DNA from: JACQMJ01 sp964373495
GTDB lineage: Bacteria; Patescibacteriota; Minisyncoccia; Sungbacterales; SURF-37
DNA length: 36,197 nt
Assembly (NCBI GenBank): GCA_964373495.1
Contig: CAYJUW010000001.1
Coordinates: 1-36,197, forward strand
Direction: 5' to 3'
Below are positions 1 to 7,441 of this stretch, piece after piece (positions within the stretch are counted from its first letter, which is position 1; each line of letters opens with the position of its first letter). The notes below the pieces were generated by a model. The model ran no database searches. It had not been told where the DNA came from and saw only the letters and a program-made list of their open reading frames with translations. Made by a program: the position numbers and the translations under genes.

Positions 1-120
1 CGATGTGCATGGCAATGATGCCAATCTACAAATGAAATGCCAATCTACGAATTGCTAATCCGTCAATCCGGTTATTCGCAATCCGCGCGATTGGCATAAG
101 ATTCGCTGATTGGCATCACA
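1..120. repeat. AT-rich intergenic with short inverted repeats
   Basis: No gene is seen here. The stretch holds two copies of ATGCCAATCTAC and two copies of its partial complement GATTGGCAT, so it can fold into alternative hairpins. Similar words (ATGCCAATCTG) recur at 35584-35650. It looks like one of the degenerate dispersed repeats of this genome. Confidence 0.5.
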
Positions 121-1206
121 TTAGGTGTGTTTAGATACGTTCAATATGATGCCGGCCATGGCCAGGGTGATGATGAGCGAGGTCCCGCCGTAGGAGATGA
201 AGGGCAGCGGGATGCCGGTCAAGGGCAGGAGCCCGGAGATGGCCGCCATGTTGATCGTCGCCTGGAGCACGATGAGCGAAGTCATGCCGGTGACGAGGAG
301 CTTTGAAAAGAAGTCCGGAGCGCTCCGGGCGACGGCGATGGCCCGGAGAAAGAAGGCAAAGAAGAGGGCGATGAGCGCGGAGGCGCCCAGGAACCCAAAC
401 TCCTCCACGACCACGGCGAATACCGAATCCCCGATGGGTTCGGGCAGGTAAGAAAACTTCTGGATGGACTGCCCGAAGCCCCGGCCGAGAAAACCGCCCG
501 ACCCGATGGCGATCAGGGCCTGGGAGATGTGGTAGCCGATGCCCTGGGGGTCAAGGTCGCGGTTGAAGAAAACGAGGAAACGGGCCACGCGGTAGGGTGC
601 CACCCGGACCACGGCCGCCAGGCCGGCCGCGGCCAGCAGGGCAAAGGCGACGAGCTGCGAGATGCGGCCGCCGCCGAGGAAATAGAGGATGATAGCGCTC
701 AGGCCGGTGACGACGAGCGTACCGATGTCGGGCTGGAGCAGGAGGAGCGCGGCCACGATTCCGACGACGATCAGGAACGGCACAAAGGCCGTGGTGAAGC
801 CCTTGGCCTGGCCTTTTTTCTTATCCAGCCAGCTGGCTAGGTACAGTATAAGCGAAAGTTTGAGGATTTCCGAGGGCTGGACGCTGAAAGGGCCGAAGTG
901 GAGCCAGCGGCTGGCCCCGCCGGAGGTGAAGCCGAACTGGGGGAGGAAGACCGAGGCCACGAGGAGGAGCGCGAGCGCCAGGAGCGGCAGGGCGATCTTT
1001 TTCCAAAATTTGTACGGGATGGCTTGGGCGGCGAGGAGTGCGGCCAGGCCGATGAGTGCGGAGAGGCCCTGGCGGAGGAGATAGTAGTAGGGCGTGCCGA
1101 AGTTCTTCTGGGAGATGACCACCGAAGCCGAGGAGATGACAAAGAGCCCCGCTCCGAGCAGGATCAGCGTGATGGCCAGGAAGGGATAATCAACATGGCG
1201 GCGCAT
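121..1206 (-). CDS. ftsW: SEDS peptidoglycan polymerase FtsW
   Basis: A polytopic inner-membrane glycosyltransferase of the SEDS family (FtsW/RodA/SpoVE), 361 aa with about ten membrane segments, which polymerises lipid II at the division septum. Family signatures are visible: PSEILKLSLILYLA, LLQPDIGTL, and the block YHISQALIAIGSGGFLGRG followed by SFxYLPEPIGDSVFAVVVEEFGF, which favour FtsW over RodA. I take the ATG at 1206 (MRRHVDYPF) as the start. The longer reading frame to 1299 would run back through a terminator hairpin at 1235-1263 and into the upstream gene. Nearby murD, mraY and dacA support a cell-wall role. No penicillin-binding transpeptidase partner is visible in the window. Confidence 0.9.
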   Translation of the reverse strand: MRRHVDYPFLAITLILLGAGLFVISSASVVISQKNFGTPYYYLLRQGLSALIGLAALLAAQAIPYKFWKKIALPLLALALLLVASVFLPQFGFTSGGASRWLHFGPFSVQPSEILKLSLILYLASWLDKKKGQAKGFTTAFVPFLIVVGIVAALLLLQPDIGTLVVTGLSAIILYFLGGGRISQLVAFALLAAAGLAAVVRVAPYRVARFLVFFNRDLDPQGIGYHISQALIAIGSGGFLGRGFGQSIQKFSYLPEPIGDSVFAVVVEEFGFLGASALIALFFAFFLRAIAVARSAPDFFSKLLVTGMTSLIVLQATINMAAISGLLPLTGIPLPFISYGGTSLIITLAMAGIILNVSKHT

Positions 1207-1234
1207 CGAACATATCGTACCCCAGGCCGAAACG

Positions 1235-1263
1235 AAAAAGGAGGGTTCGGTTGCTCCGAACCC
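1235..1263 (-). terminator. Intrinsic terminator after the 63-aa gene
   Basis: On the minus strand an 8-bp perfect stem GGGTTCGG/CCGAACCC with a 5-nt loop is followed by CTCC and then TTTTT. It lies just past the stop of the gene ending at 1280 and upstream of ftsW. It should separate the two units, so ftsW may have its own promoter or depend on read-through. Confidence 0.75.
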
Positions 1264-1279
1264 CCACTTACATCGCCGT

Positions 1280-1471
1280 TCAGTCGAGGATAGCCACATC
1301 CTCCTGCCTCACCGTGAGGCGGGTGCCGTCACCGCACTCAAGGGTGATCAGCTCCTCACCCACCGCGACGATCGGGAGTATGGAACCCTCGAGCTGCCCG
1401 AGATCGACCTCTTCGCCGTCCTCGGCGATCCCGACGAGGTCGTGCCATCTGCAGAGGATCTCCCCCCTCAT
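1280..1471 (-). CDS. Hypothetical small acidic protein
   Basis: A 63-aa acidic protein (many Glu/Asp, including EDGEEVDLGQLEG). Its alternation of hydrophobic and acidic residues suggests a small beta-barrel-like fold, but I do not recognise a family. The start is well supported: GAGGAGGG lies 8 nt upstream of the ATG and overlaps the TGA stop of the 42-aa gene above it (15-nt gap), so the two are probably translationally coupled. A terminator follows directly downstream. Confidence 0.7.
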   Translation of the reverse strand: MRGEILCRWHDLVGIAEDGEEVDLGQLEGSILPIVAVGEELITLECGDGTRLTVRQEDVAILD

Positions 1472-1485
1472 TTTGGTATCCCTCC

Positions 1486-1614
1486 TCAGGGCGCGGTCAC
1501 GAGTTTAAAGATCGCATAGCCGATCACCGCCCACATGAAGGCGCCGATGATCACTCCCCGGATGATGCTTTTCCGCGCCGAAGTCTCGATTGGTATTGGT
1601 TCACCGTCCCACAT
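1486..1614 (-). CDS. Small single-pass membrane protein, 42 aa
   Basis: A 42-aa open frame, MWDGEPIPIETSARKS followed by one hydrophobic segment (about residues 17-38) and a short polar tail. The ATG has a good ribosome-binding site (GGAGGGCTAAAG-ATG). A near-consensus promoter lies 50-80 nt upstream, and the gene is followed within 15 nt by the 63-aa gene. The function is unknown. The ribosome-binding site, the promoter and the membrane helix make it a real gene rather than a chance frame. Confidence 0.65.
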   Translation of the reverse strand: MWDGEPIPIETSARKSIIRGVIIGAFMWAVIGYAIFKLVTAP

Positions 1615-1664
1615 CTTTAGCCCTCCGTTTGTGTTGTGATGGCGCCATGGAAGATGCTGTTTCT

Positions 1665-1694
1665 AATCTAGATTCTTCTATCGTCCCCTGTCAA
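1665..1694 (-). promoter_or_regulatory. Sigma70-type promoter for the 42/63-aa operon
   Basis: Minus strand TTGACA, 18-nt spacer, TAGATT. The -35 box overlaps the TGA stop of murD. It points at the small two-gene unit at 1280-1614. Confidence 0.6.
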
Positions 1695-3154
1695 GGTCTC
1701 AGGCTCTTTACTGCCCGTACGAACTTTTCCCCGCGGTCAAATTCGTGCCTGAACAGTCCAAAGCTCGCCGCGCCCGGCGAGAGCAGCACCGCGTCCCCCC
1801 GCTTGGCATTGCGGTAGGCCACCCGCACCGCCATCGCCATCGTCCGCGCATCCCGAATACTTAAATACTGTACAGTATTTAAGTATTCGCCATGTGCGCC
1901 GGGCTTTTGCCCCGTTTGCCCCTGGTGGAACATTTGCCGCCCCAAGGCCTTTTGCATTTTGTCGGTTGCTGTACCGGGCAGGAATGTTACGGAAGCTGCA
2001 TTCTCGCGGAGCGCCCGCATGAACTGACTAGCCGCTAGACCCTTGTCGTAACCGCCGGCGATGACGTGGAGACCGTGATGCCCGATGCCTCGCTTGGTGG
2101 CGATGATCGCTTGCTCCGCCGCCGTGGGATTCGTCGCCGTCGTGTCATTGATGAAGGAAACCCCGCGGACTTTCCGTACAAGCTCCATGCGGCCGGGCAT
2201 GCCGCGGAAGCGGGCGAGCGCGGTTCGGACGGCGCGCTCCCCTACTCCGGTATGCCGGGCGATGGCAACGGCCCCGGCGATGTTCGGGATATGGAACGCG
2301 GGAATGTTTTTTGCCAGCGCGTCACGGTAGCGACGCAAAATTTTCTGGGAATCGAAACGGATGACGCGCGATGGTGTATTACGGGCTATGCGCCGGAGCA
2401 GCGGATCACGGGCGTTGACGAACAGCATGTCACCGCGTTTCTGGAATTTGAAAATGTTCGCCTTGGATGCGATGTAGGCGGCCATCGAAGGGTAGCGGTT
2501 CAAGTGATCCGGAAAGATGTTGGTGATGAGGGCGATCGCCGGGCTCCGGCGGCTGTTCTTTAGCGAATCTAGTTGGAAACTCGATAGTTCCAGCACCACA
2601 AGGTCGTTTTTACGCACCCGTAACAGGAATTCAAGAACGGATTTCCTGATGTTGCCGCCGAGCCACACTCGGGATCCGCGTCTGATCCGCGTAGCCGATC
2701 CGCGTGGGATCCGCGGAGATTCCCCATGCCGCATCTCGGCACGGAGCATTGAGGCCAACAGGGTTGCGGTTGTTGACTTCCCTTTCGTACCGGTGATGCC
2801 GATGATCGGCGCCGGGCATCCGAGAAAAAAAATCTCAACATCGGAGAGGATGGAAACGCCGGCGCGCCTGGCGATTTTCAGAAACTTTGAGTTTTCGGGT
2901 ACGCCGGGGCCCTTGATGATGTAGTCAGCGATTTTGAAATCAGCCGGCCGGTGCCCGCCGAGGCGGTAGGTGATGTTTTTGAAGCGGCGGAGTTTGGCAA
3001 TGGTCGGCGCAAGTTGCCGTTTCGTTTTCAGATCAGTGACGATCACGTGGCTTCCCAAGCGGGAGAAGAAAGCAGCGGCGCCGGCGCCGCCTCCGTGCAA
3101 CCCCAATCCCATGATGAGGGCTTTTTTATTTTTGAAATCAGCGAGCTTCAGCAT
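1691..3154 (-). CDS. murD: UDP-N-acetylmuramoyl-L-alanine--D-glutamate ligase
   Basis: Cytoplasmic Mur ligase adding D-Glu to UDP-MurNAc-L-Ala with ATP. An N-terminal Rossmann-like domain (GLGLHGGGAG) is followed by the P-loop GITGTKGKST (about 119-128) and the central-domain motifs VVLELSSFQLD and ITNIFPDHLNR. The C-terminal domain has NDTTATNPTAAEQAI, HVIAGGYDKG and LLSPGAASFGLF. At 487 aa it is longer than the usual ~450. The excess includes residues ~141-162, encoded by GATCCGCG repeats, and residues 424-433 (YLNTVQYLSI), encoded by a 32-bp palindrome found elsewhere in the window. Both lie where the family has loops, and the frame stays open, so the gene is probably functional. The start overlaps the end of the upstream hydrolase gene by 17 nt. 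Confidence 0.92.
   Translation of the reverse strand: MLKLADFKNKKALIMGLGLHGGGAGAAAFFSRLGSHVIVTDLKTKRQLAPTIAKLRRFKNITYRLGGHRPADFKIADYIIKGPGVPENSKFLKIARRAGVSILSDVEIFFLGCPAPIIGITGTKGKSTTATLLASMLRAEMRHGESPRIPRGSATRIRRGSRVWLGGNIRKSVLEFLLRVRKNDLVVLELSSFQLDSLKNSRRSPAIALITNIFPDHLNRYPSMAAYIASKANIFKFQKRGDMLFVNARDPLLRRIARNTPSRVIRFDSQKILRRYRDALAKNIPAFHIPNIAGAVAIARHTGVGERAVRTALARFRGMPGRMELVRKVRGVSFINDTTATNPTAAEQAIIATKRGIGHHGLHVIAGGYDKGLAASQFMRALRENAASVTFLPGTATDKMQKALGRQMFHQGQTGQKPGAHGEYLNTVQYLSIRDARTMAMAVRVAYRNAKRGDAVLLSPGAASFGLFRHEFDRGEKFVRAVKSLRP
1854..1889. repeat. Palindromic element A, copy 1 (in frame within murD)
   Basis: A perfect 36-bp palindrome whose 32-bp core (1856-1887) is identical to the copies at 10652-10683 and 24710-24741. 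Its halves are tandem AATACT words 8 bp apart meeting at a GTAC centre. Read on the minus strand it encodes YLNTVQYLSI inside MurD. Confidence 0.95.
2671..2716. repeat. Four GATCCGCG units inside murD
   Basis: The 8-mer GATCCGCG occurs at 2673, 2684, 2697 and 2708 with 11-13 bp spacing. It encodes an Arg/Ser/Pro-rich stretch (RIPRGSATRIRRGSR) between the P-loop helix and VWLGGNIR, where MurD proteins normally have only a few residues. Confidence 0.85.
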
Positions 3155-3722
3155 ACTTCATGATCGCATCACGCGTTGCCGGTAGTTCTCTTACGCCGTC
3201 GTCCTCGCTGAAGTGGCCTTTCCCCGGCTCGATTATAATTTCTGCGCCCACCCTGTTGCGGAATAGTTGGGCATTTTCGATTGGTACGTCGGGGTCATCA
3301 TCGGAGAACAGTGCGGTGAAATTATTCGTCGTTCGTCTCACCTTTGCAAAATCAATAGGCTGCTCAAGCCATTGCCGAGCAATCTCCCGTTCAGCGGCTG
3401 TTGGTGTTGCCTCGGGGGTTAGCGAGAACCAGCCGGCGACAAATACCGCGCCGCCGATGGCCGCGTTTATCGTTTCCAGGTAACGCAGGATGGTTAGACA
3501 GCCGATGCTATGACCGACAAAGTACGTATCCTTATTCGGCGCTTCGACCTGTCTGGCCAGATGCGGGACCCACGCCTCGACACGGGGCTCATTGCTATTC
3601 GGCATCGCAGGGATAAATACTGCAAATCCATTAGACTCGAGTTCCCCTTTCAGCCAAGGGAGCCAACCTTCATCAGGATGTCCGCCCCAGCCATGAATGA
3701 TGAATACGCGCTTGGATGCCAT
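3138..3722 (-). CDS. RBBP9/YdeN-type serine alpha/beta hydrolase
   Basis: A small (194 aa) alpha/beta hydrolase of the RBBP9/YdeN group. The strand and oxyanion region VFIIHGWGGHPDEGW is followed by the nucleophile elbow GHSIGC (Ser72). The acid motif LFSDDDPDVP lies near 139-147 and the catalytic His is His170 in GKGHFSEDDG, so the triad looks intact. The family hydrolyses small esters, but the substrate cannot be told from sequence. It is cytoplasmic, with no signal peptide. Its last 17 nt overlap the start of murD, so the two are very likely co-transcribed. Two 13-bp operator-like repeats lie just upstream of the ATG. Confidence 0.85.
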   Translation of the reverse strand: MASKRVFIIHGWGGHPDEGWLPWLKGELESNGFAVFIPAMPNSNEPRVEAWVPHLARQVEAPNKDTYFVGHSIGCLTILRYLETINAAIGGAVFVAGWFSLTPEATPTAAEREIARQWLEQPIDFAKVRRTTNNFTALFSDDDPDVPIENAQLFRNRVGAEIIIEPGKGHFSEDDGVRELPATRDAIMKYAEAR

Positions 3723-3727
3723 AATGA

Positions 3728-3778
3728 TGTTATCTCAACAGCCAAACTGTTATCTTAACAATTAAACGACGATCGTTT
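3728..3778. promoter_or_regulatory. Tandem operator-like repeats upstream of the hydrolase-murD unit
   Basis: TGTTATCTCAACA (3728-3740) and TGTTATCTTAACA (3748-3760) are 13-bp imperfect palindromes exactly 20 bp apart, about two helical turns. They are followed by AAACGA-CGA-TCGTTT (3764-3778), and a further TGTTAAGAT half-site begins at 3785. They lie 5-60 bp upstream of the hydrolase ATG, as repressor operators often do. No regulator is identified. Confidence 0.5.
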
Positions 3779-3821
3779 GAAAATTGTTAAGATTGAATTT
3801 CCAATATCCTAAACCGATTTT

Positions 3822-3904
3822 ACCCCGTTAGATCCCGAACGCTCCGGCTTGCCCCGTTAGAAACGATGTTTCTAACGGGGTGAAGGGTGGGGATCTAACG
3901 GGGT
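3822..3904. repeat. Nested palindrome family B, copy 1
   Basis: The outer arms ACCCCGTTAGATCCC (3822-3836) and GGGATCTAACGGGGT (3890-3904) enclose an inner perfect hairpin CCCCGTTAGAAAC-GAT-GTTTCTAACGGGG (3852-3880). It abuts the stop codon of the amidohydrolase and could terminate its transcript, although no U-tract is seen. Confidence 0.9.
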
Positions 3905-5482
3905 TTACGGTTTCCGCAACACTTGGCCGGCGGCCGCGCCGGTGAGCTGGCCCTGTTCCATGGCGAGTGTGCCGTTGACGACCACGGCTTCGATGCCGGT
4001 GGAATGGACGTAGGGGTTGAGGTAGGTGGAGTTGTCGCGGATTTTCTCCGGATCGAAGATGACCAGGTCGGCCCAGTGGCCCTTGGCAATGCGGCCGCGC
4101 TCGGCAAACCCCACGGCATCGGCCGGCAGGGAGGTGATTTTGCGCATACCTTCCTCCCAAGATATGAGCCCGGCCTCGCGGACGAAGCGGTGGAGGAAGT
4201 GCGGAAACGCTCCGGTGGAGCGCGGGTGGACGAGCTTGCCGGTTTGGCCAAGCTCGGCCGATACCCCGCTAGCGTCCGAGGCCATGATGCCCAAGGGGTG
4301 GGTCAGGCCGGCTACGACATTCTTGAAGGCGAGCGTTTTGCCGAAGATCGTCACCCGGCCGCCGTTGGCCGCGAGGAGCTCCAAGATGGCCTGCTCCGGG
4401 GACGAGCCGGCCCGCTCGGCGACCTCGGCGATGGTCAGGCCGTTGGTGTCGGTCACGACTGAGCTGGCAACGATGTAGCGATCGTAGTGGAGCGTTAAGC
4501 GCTGTAGCTCTTCGATGATGGTCGCGCGGTTGGCCGGATGGGCGATGCGCTTGAGCATGGCCGGGAATCCGCCTTCGCGGGCCCAGGGCGGCAGGAGGAG
4601 GTAGAGGAAGGAGCCGGTGCGCTGGTAGGGGGACACATCGAAGTGGAAGGGCTGGCCGTGGGCATGGGCCCGCTCGATCATGGCCAGGGCCTTAGGGAAG
4701 AACGGCCAGCTCTTGCGGCCGATGGCTTTGAAGTGCGAGACGATGACCTTGGCTTTGGACTCGCGGGCGATCTGGACGGCTTCGTTCATGGCCGGGATGA
4801 GGTCAGCCCCTTCGTGGCGGAGATGGGTTTTGTACACGGCGCCGTGGCGGGCGAGGACTTTGGCCAGCGCAGTGAGTTCTTCTGCGGTGGCCGGCTGTTC
4901 GTGGCTGTAGACCAGGCCGGTGGACAGGCCGAAGGCGCCCTCGCTAATCCCCCGCTCGAGGTGCTCGACCGCCTGGGCGAGCTCCTCGGCGTTCATGGGC
5001 CGGGATTCGCCGGCCAGGATCCCGCGGCGCAGCGTGCCGTGGCCGACGAGCGTGGCCACGTTTAGGCCGAGCGGATGGCGGGCCAGTTCCTCAAGGAGTT
5101 CTTTCACCGTGGCCCAGTTGATGTTGCGGCTGGTGGCCTCCCATTTGCGGAGCGAGGCCGCGGCTTCCGGGGATACAAGCGGGGCCAGCGAGGAGCCGCA
5201 GTTGCCGACGAGGATGGTGGTCACCCCCTGGGTCAGGAGGTAGTCCTGGAGGGGATTCTGGAAGATGGCCCAGTTTTTGTCGGCGTGGCTGGTGAGGTCA
5301 ATGAAGCCCGGGGTCACGAACTTGCCGAAGGCCGGGACGGTCTTCGCACTTCCGGCGCCGGGGAGGGTGGGGGCGCCGATGTCCTGGATGCGGCCGCCTT
5401 TCAGGCCGATGTCGGCTAAAAAACGCGGCTTTCCGGTGCCGTCAATGACCATGCCGTCTTTGATCAGGAGGTCGTAGGTCAT
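3905..5482 (-). CDS. D-aminoacylase / N-acyl-D-amino-acid deacylase family
   Basis: A 525-aa amidohydrolase-superfamily enzyme resembling D-aminoacylases, which remove the acyl group from N-acyl-D-amino acids. Composite beta-domain segments lie at both ends (MTYDLLIKDGMVIDGTG and VVVNGTLAMEQGQLTG) around a TIM barrel. Candidate metal ligands match the family: His66 in GFIDLTSHAD, Cys95 in VGNCGSS, His220 in KTHLRHEG and His250 in VSHFKAIG, with Asp403 in ASDASG as catalytic acid/base. There is no signal peptide. An extended -10 promoter lies 55 nt upstream. In a fermentative, host-dependent cell it may salvage D-amino-acid derivatives from cell walls, which is inference. A relative with other N-acyl or dipeptide substrates is possible. 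Confidence 0.85.
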   Translation of the reverse strand: MTYDLLIKDGMVIDGTGKPRFLADIGLKGGRIQDIGAPTLPGAGSAKTVPAFGKFVTPGFIDLTSHADKNWAIFQNPLQDYLLTQGVTTILVGNCGSSLAPLVSPEAAASLRKWEATSRNINWATVKELLEELARHPLGLNVATLVGHGTLRRGILAGESRPMNAEELAQAVEHLERGISEGAFGLSTGLVYSHEQPATAEELTALAKVLARHGAVYKTHLRHEGADLIPAMNEAVQIARESKAKVIVSHFKAIGRKSWPFFPKALAMIERAHAHGQPFHFDVSPYQRTGSFLYLLLPPWAREGGFPAMLKRIAHPANRATIIEELQRLTLHYDRYIVASSVVTDTNGLTIAEVAERAGSSPEQAILELLAANGGRVTIFGKTLAFKNVVAGLTHPLGIMASDASGVSAELGQTGKLVHPRSTGAFPHFLHRFVREAGLISWEEGMRKITSLPADAVGFAERGRIAKGHWADLVIFDPEKIRDNSTYLNPYVHSTGIEAVVVNGTLAMEQGQLTGAAAGQVLRKP

Positions 5483-5520
5483 GAGGTGGTAGGTGTCAGG
5501 TGCAAGGTGTTAGGGGTTGG
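5483..5520. repeat. GGTGT(C/T)AGGTG-type simple repeat
   Basis: Four or five degenerate copies of a (T)AGGTGT-like unit lie between the promoter and start codon of the amidohydrolase. On the transcript they read as ACACCT repeats, with no Shine-Dalgarno sequence, so they probably fill the 5' leader. Confidence 0.45.
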
Positions 5521-5537
5521 GCAGAAAGTTCAGTTTG

Positions 5538-5546
5538 AGTATAGCA
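5538..5546 (-). promoter_or_regulatory. Extended -10 promoter for the amidohydrolase
   Basis: On the minus strand CACTTTTTTGCTATACTC contains TGC-TATACT, an extended -10. It lies just downstream of the terminator of the previous gene. The same T-tract plus TGCTATA arrangement precedes corA at 34635. Confidence 0.6.
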
Positions 5547-5559
5547 AAAAAGTGTCTAA

Positions 5560-5591
5560 AGAAAAACGCCCTCATCGTACTGATGAGGGCG
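5560..5591 (-). terminator. Intrinsic terminator after the 72-aa gene
   Basis: The minus-strand stem CGCCCTCATC/GATGAGGGCG (10 bp, 5-nt loop) is followed by TTTTTC. It ends the HD-phosphohydrolase / 72-aa gene unit. Confidence 0.85.
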
Positions 5592-5625
5592 CCTGGCACC
5601 CGAATGCGCTGCGAGAGAACTGACT

Positions 5626-5844
5626 TCAGTGGAGGCAACCCTTGGTGAAGGGCACGTCCTTGGCGAGGAGAGAGGCATTTCCGCCGTGCTTCCGAATGTC
5701 ATCGCCCGTGATATCCTTTAGGAGCTTGGTCCGCTTGATCGGGGGAAGGTAGCCTCTGTCGAGCTCGTCAGGGTACTTCCACCGCTCACTGGAGTGGATG
5801 TGCGCGTAGCGCTTGTCGTGATCAGGGTAGTAGACGGGTATCAT
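5626..5844 (-). CDS. Hypothetical 72-aa protein
   Basis: A small hydrophilic protein, rich in Tyr, His, Lys and Asp, beginning MIPVYYPDHDKRYAHIH. I recognise no domain. The start is supported by GGGAGGTGCAAG immediately upstream of the ATG and by a clear terminator just past the stop. It lies 53 nt downstream of the HD phosphohydrolase gene on the same strand and is probably co-transcribed with it. Confidence 0.65.
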   Translation of the reverse strand: MIPVYYPDHDKRYAHIHSSERWKYPDELDRGYLPPIKRTKLLKDITGDDIRKHGGNASLLAKDVPFTKGCLH

Positions 5845-5897
5845 CTTGCACCTCCCAGCTTTTTACGGGCCTGAATGAACTGCCCCTATGTCCTATT

Positions 5898-7316
5898 CTA
5901 CAGTAGACGAGGGAAGCGTATCCAGTCCGCGGTCAGATCAACCCACCGCTCCGTGAGCCGCTGGGCTCGAGCCCTTGCGTTCTTACCCACAAGGAGAATA
6001 AAGTACTGCGGCTCGTCTTTCCAGATCGTCTCGAGATCCGCAACGAGTCTTGAGACCTCGAGGAGATGTTTATCGGTGAGCCCCTTCTTCGCTTCGGAGT
6101 AGAGCGGAACTGCCCGGCTGCCGAGTGGCCGGAACTCTACCTCAAACAGCAACACAGGAACACTCATGTGTCTGTTGAGATGACCTCGGAAGGCATCGAG
6201 GTCCTCTACCTTGGCCACGGCAGCATCAACTCTATCCCCTGCCGCTTTGTGGAGCGCATGATACGCCGGCCTCGTCTTCCAGAGGTTGAGCACGTTCTTC
6301 TTCTCCCGATAGAAGACGGCGCGCTGGATCATCCTTGTGGTTTCGCTATCCGCCTCCATGCTCCGCAGTACGCTCCACAGCCACACGTCGTCCCGCAGGA
6401 CGAATGCGTCCGCATTCTCGGTATTGAACTGTTCTTTCCTGATGATCCTCCGCTCGATGGCTTTTCCGATAAGGTATCGCACCAGCATCTTCATGGCAAC
6501 CACCCCGGTGGTGGAAATGAATCCACACGTGGGTGCGGTAGCGATCAAGGAGGAGTGCTTCCATTGAGGTGAGGGCTTTTTCGGAGTAGGCGATGAGCCA
6601 TCGCTCCTCACGTCGCTCAACGAAGATCGAATCGCAGAGCCGCCGGATGTCGTAGTGGCCGTACTCGCCTCCGGCCAGGAACCCGTCGCGCTGGACAAAG
6701 TCAATACGGTCGGCGTCGATATCTGAATCAACGAGTGACTTTACGACCGAAAGCGGGTCCTCAGGCGGTATATCCTTTTCCGTCATCAACCTGATGAGCG
6801 CATTTCGCACCGGCCTGGTAAGCTTAAGGTCGGGGACCATACGCTTCACGATGGTGGCGCCGAACGCCTCATGGAGCTTTTCGTAGCCGGCGGCACCCGT
6901 CCATTCCTCTACGGTCTTTATCACTCTTTGCTTGCCAACCCAGCTCTTCACCGCCATCTCAAAGAGGTGGGAGAGCGGCAGGTGGCCGATATCATGCAGG
7001 AGCGCGTAGAGCCGGGCGAGCTCGATGAACTCCTCCTTCGAGGTAAGGCTAGTATGCGCCTTCAGCTCGCGAGAGTATACTCTCCATTTTGGGCCCAGGG
7101 TGAGGGTTTCGGCCATCATCCCGGCGACGCGGCAGGTGCCGAGCACGTGTTCAAAGCGCGAGGTGTTCAGGAGGGATAGACGTAGAACGCCACATCGTTC
7201 TGCCTGATCTGCCGGAGCCGCTGGAAGAAGGGGTGGTTGATGATGCACTGCTCCTGTTCGGTGAAGAGAATAGTGCCGTGTACCAAATCCCGTACGCGCA
7301 GGACGTAGCGGAGCAT
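5898..7316 (-). pseudogene. HD-superfamily phosphohydrolase with two frame breaks
   Basis: Three overlapping frames together give a ~472-aa HD-domain phosphohydrolase of the dGTPase-like/YdhJ type. Frame 1 starts at the ATG at 7316 (strong site GAAAGGAGGTTTCC) and encodes LVHGTILFTEQE and FFQRLRQIRQ. It stops at 7167. A -1 shift near 7170-7175 continues with NTSRFEHVLG, LLHDIGHLPLSHLFE (HD motif) and DIDADRIDFVQRDG. A one-base excess in the GGGG run at 6503-6506 is then needed to continue as VVAMKMLVRYLIGK to the stop at 5898. The two shifts compensate, and both fall in short homopolymers. Sequencing error or recent decay are both possible. If intact, it would hydrolyse phosphomonoesters or nucleotides. 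Confidence 0.85.
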
Positions 7317-7394
7317 AAGGAAACCTCCTTTCTCAAGGAACATGAATGCAATTGTGAATAGGCAACCGAATTGCCGCCTCGCGGTTGTGCTATC

Positions 7395-7422
7395 CGTATC
7401 AGATCCATCCCCATTCCGTCAA
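7395..7422 (-). promoter_or_regulatory. Putative promoter of the HD phosphohydrolase
   Basis: Minus strand TTGACG, 16-nt spacer, GATACG, about 80 nt upstream of the ATG at 7316. The -35 is good and the -10 weak. Confidence 0.4.
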
Positions 7423-7441
7423 GGTACTGACAAACGATTCA

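Noticed and set aside
1856..1887. TACTGTACAGTA in element A as a LexA box
   Set aside because: The enteric LexA site needs CTGT-N8-ACAG, while here CTGT and ACAG are adjacent. Copies lie inside genes, not at SOS promoters.
7160..7180. Programmed -1 frameshift in the HD gene
   Set aside because: No classical slippery heptamer or downstream structure is evident, and a second compensating indel is needed further on. Error or decay is simpler.
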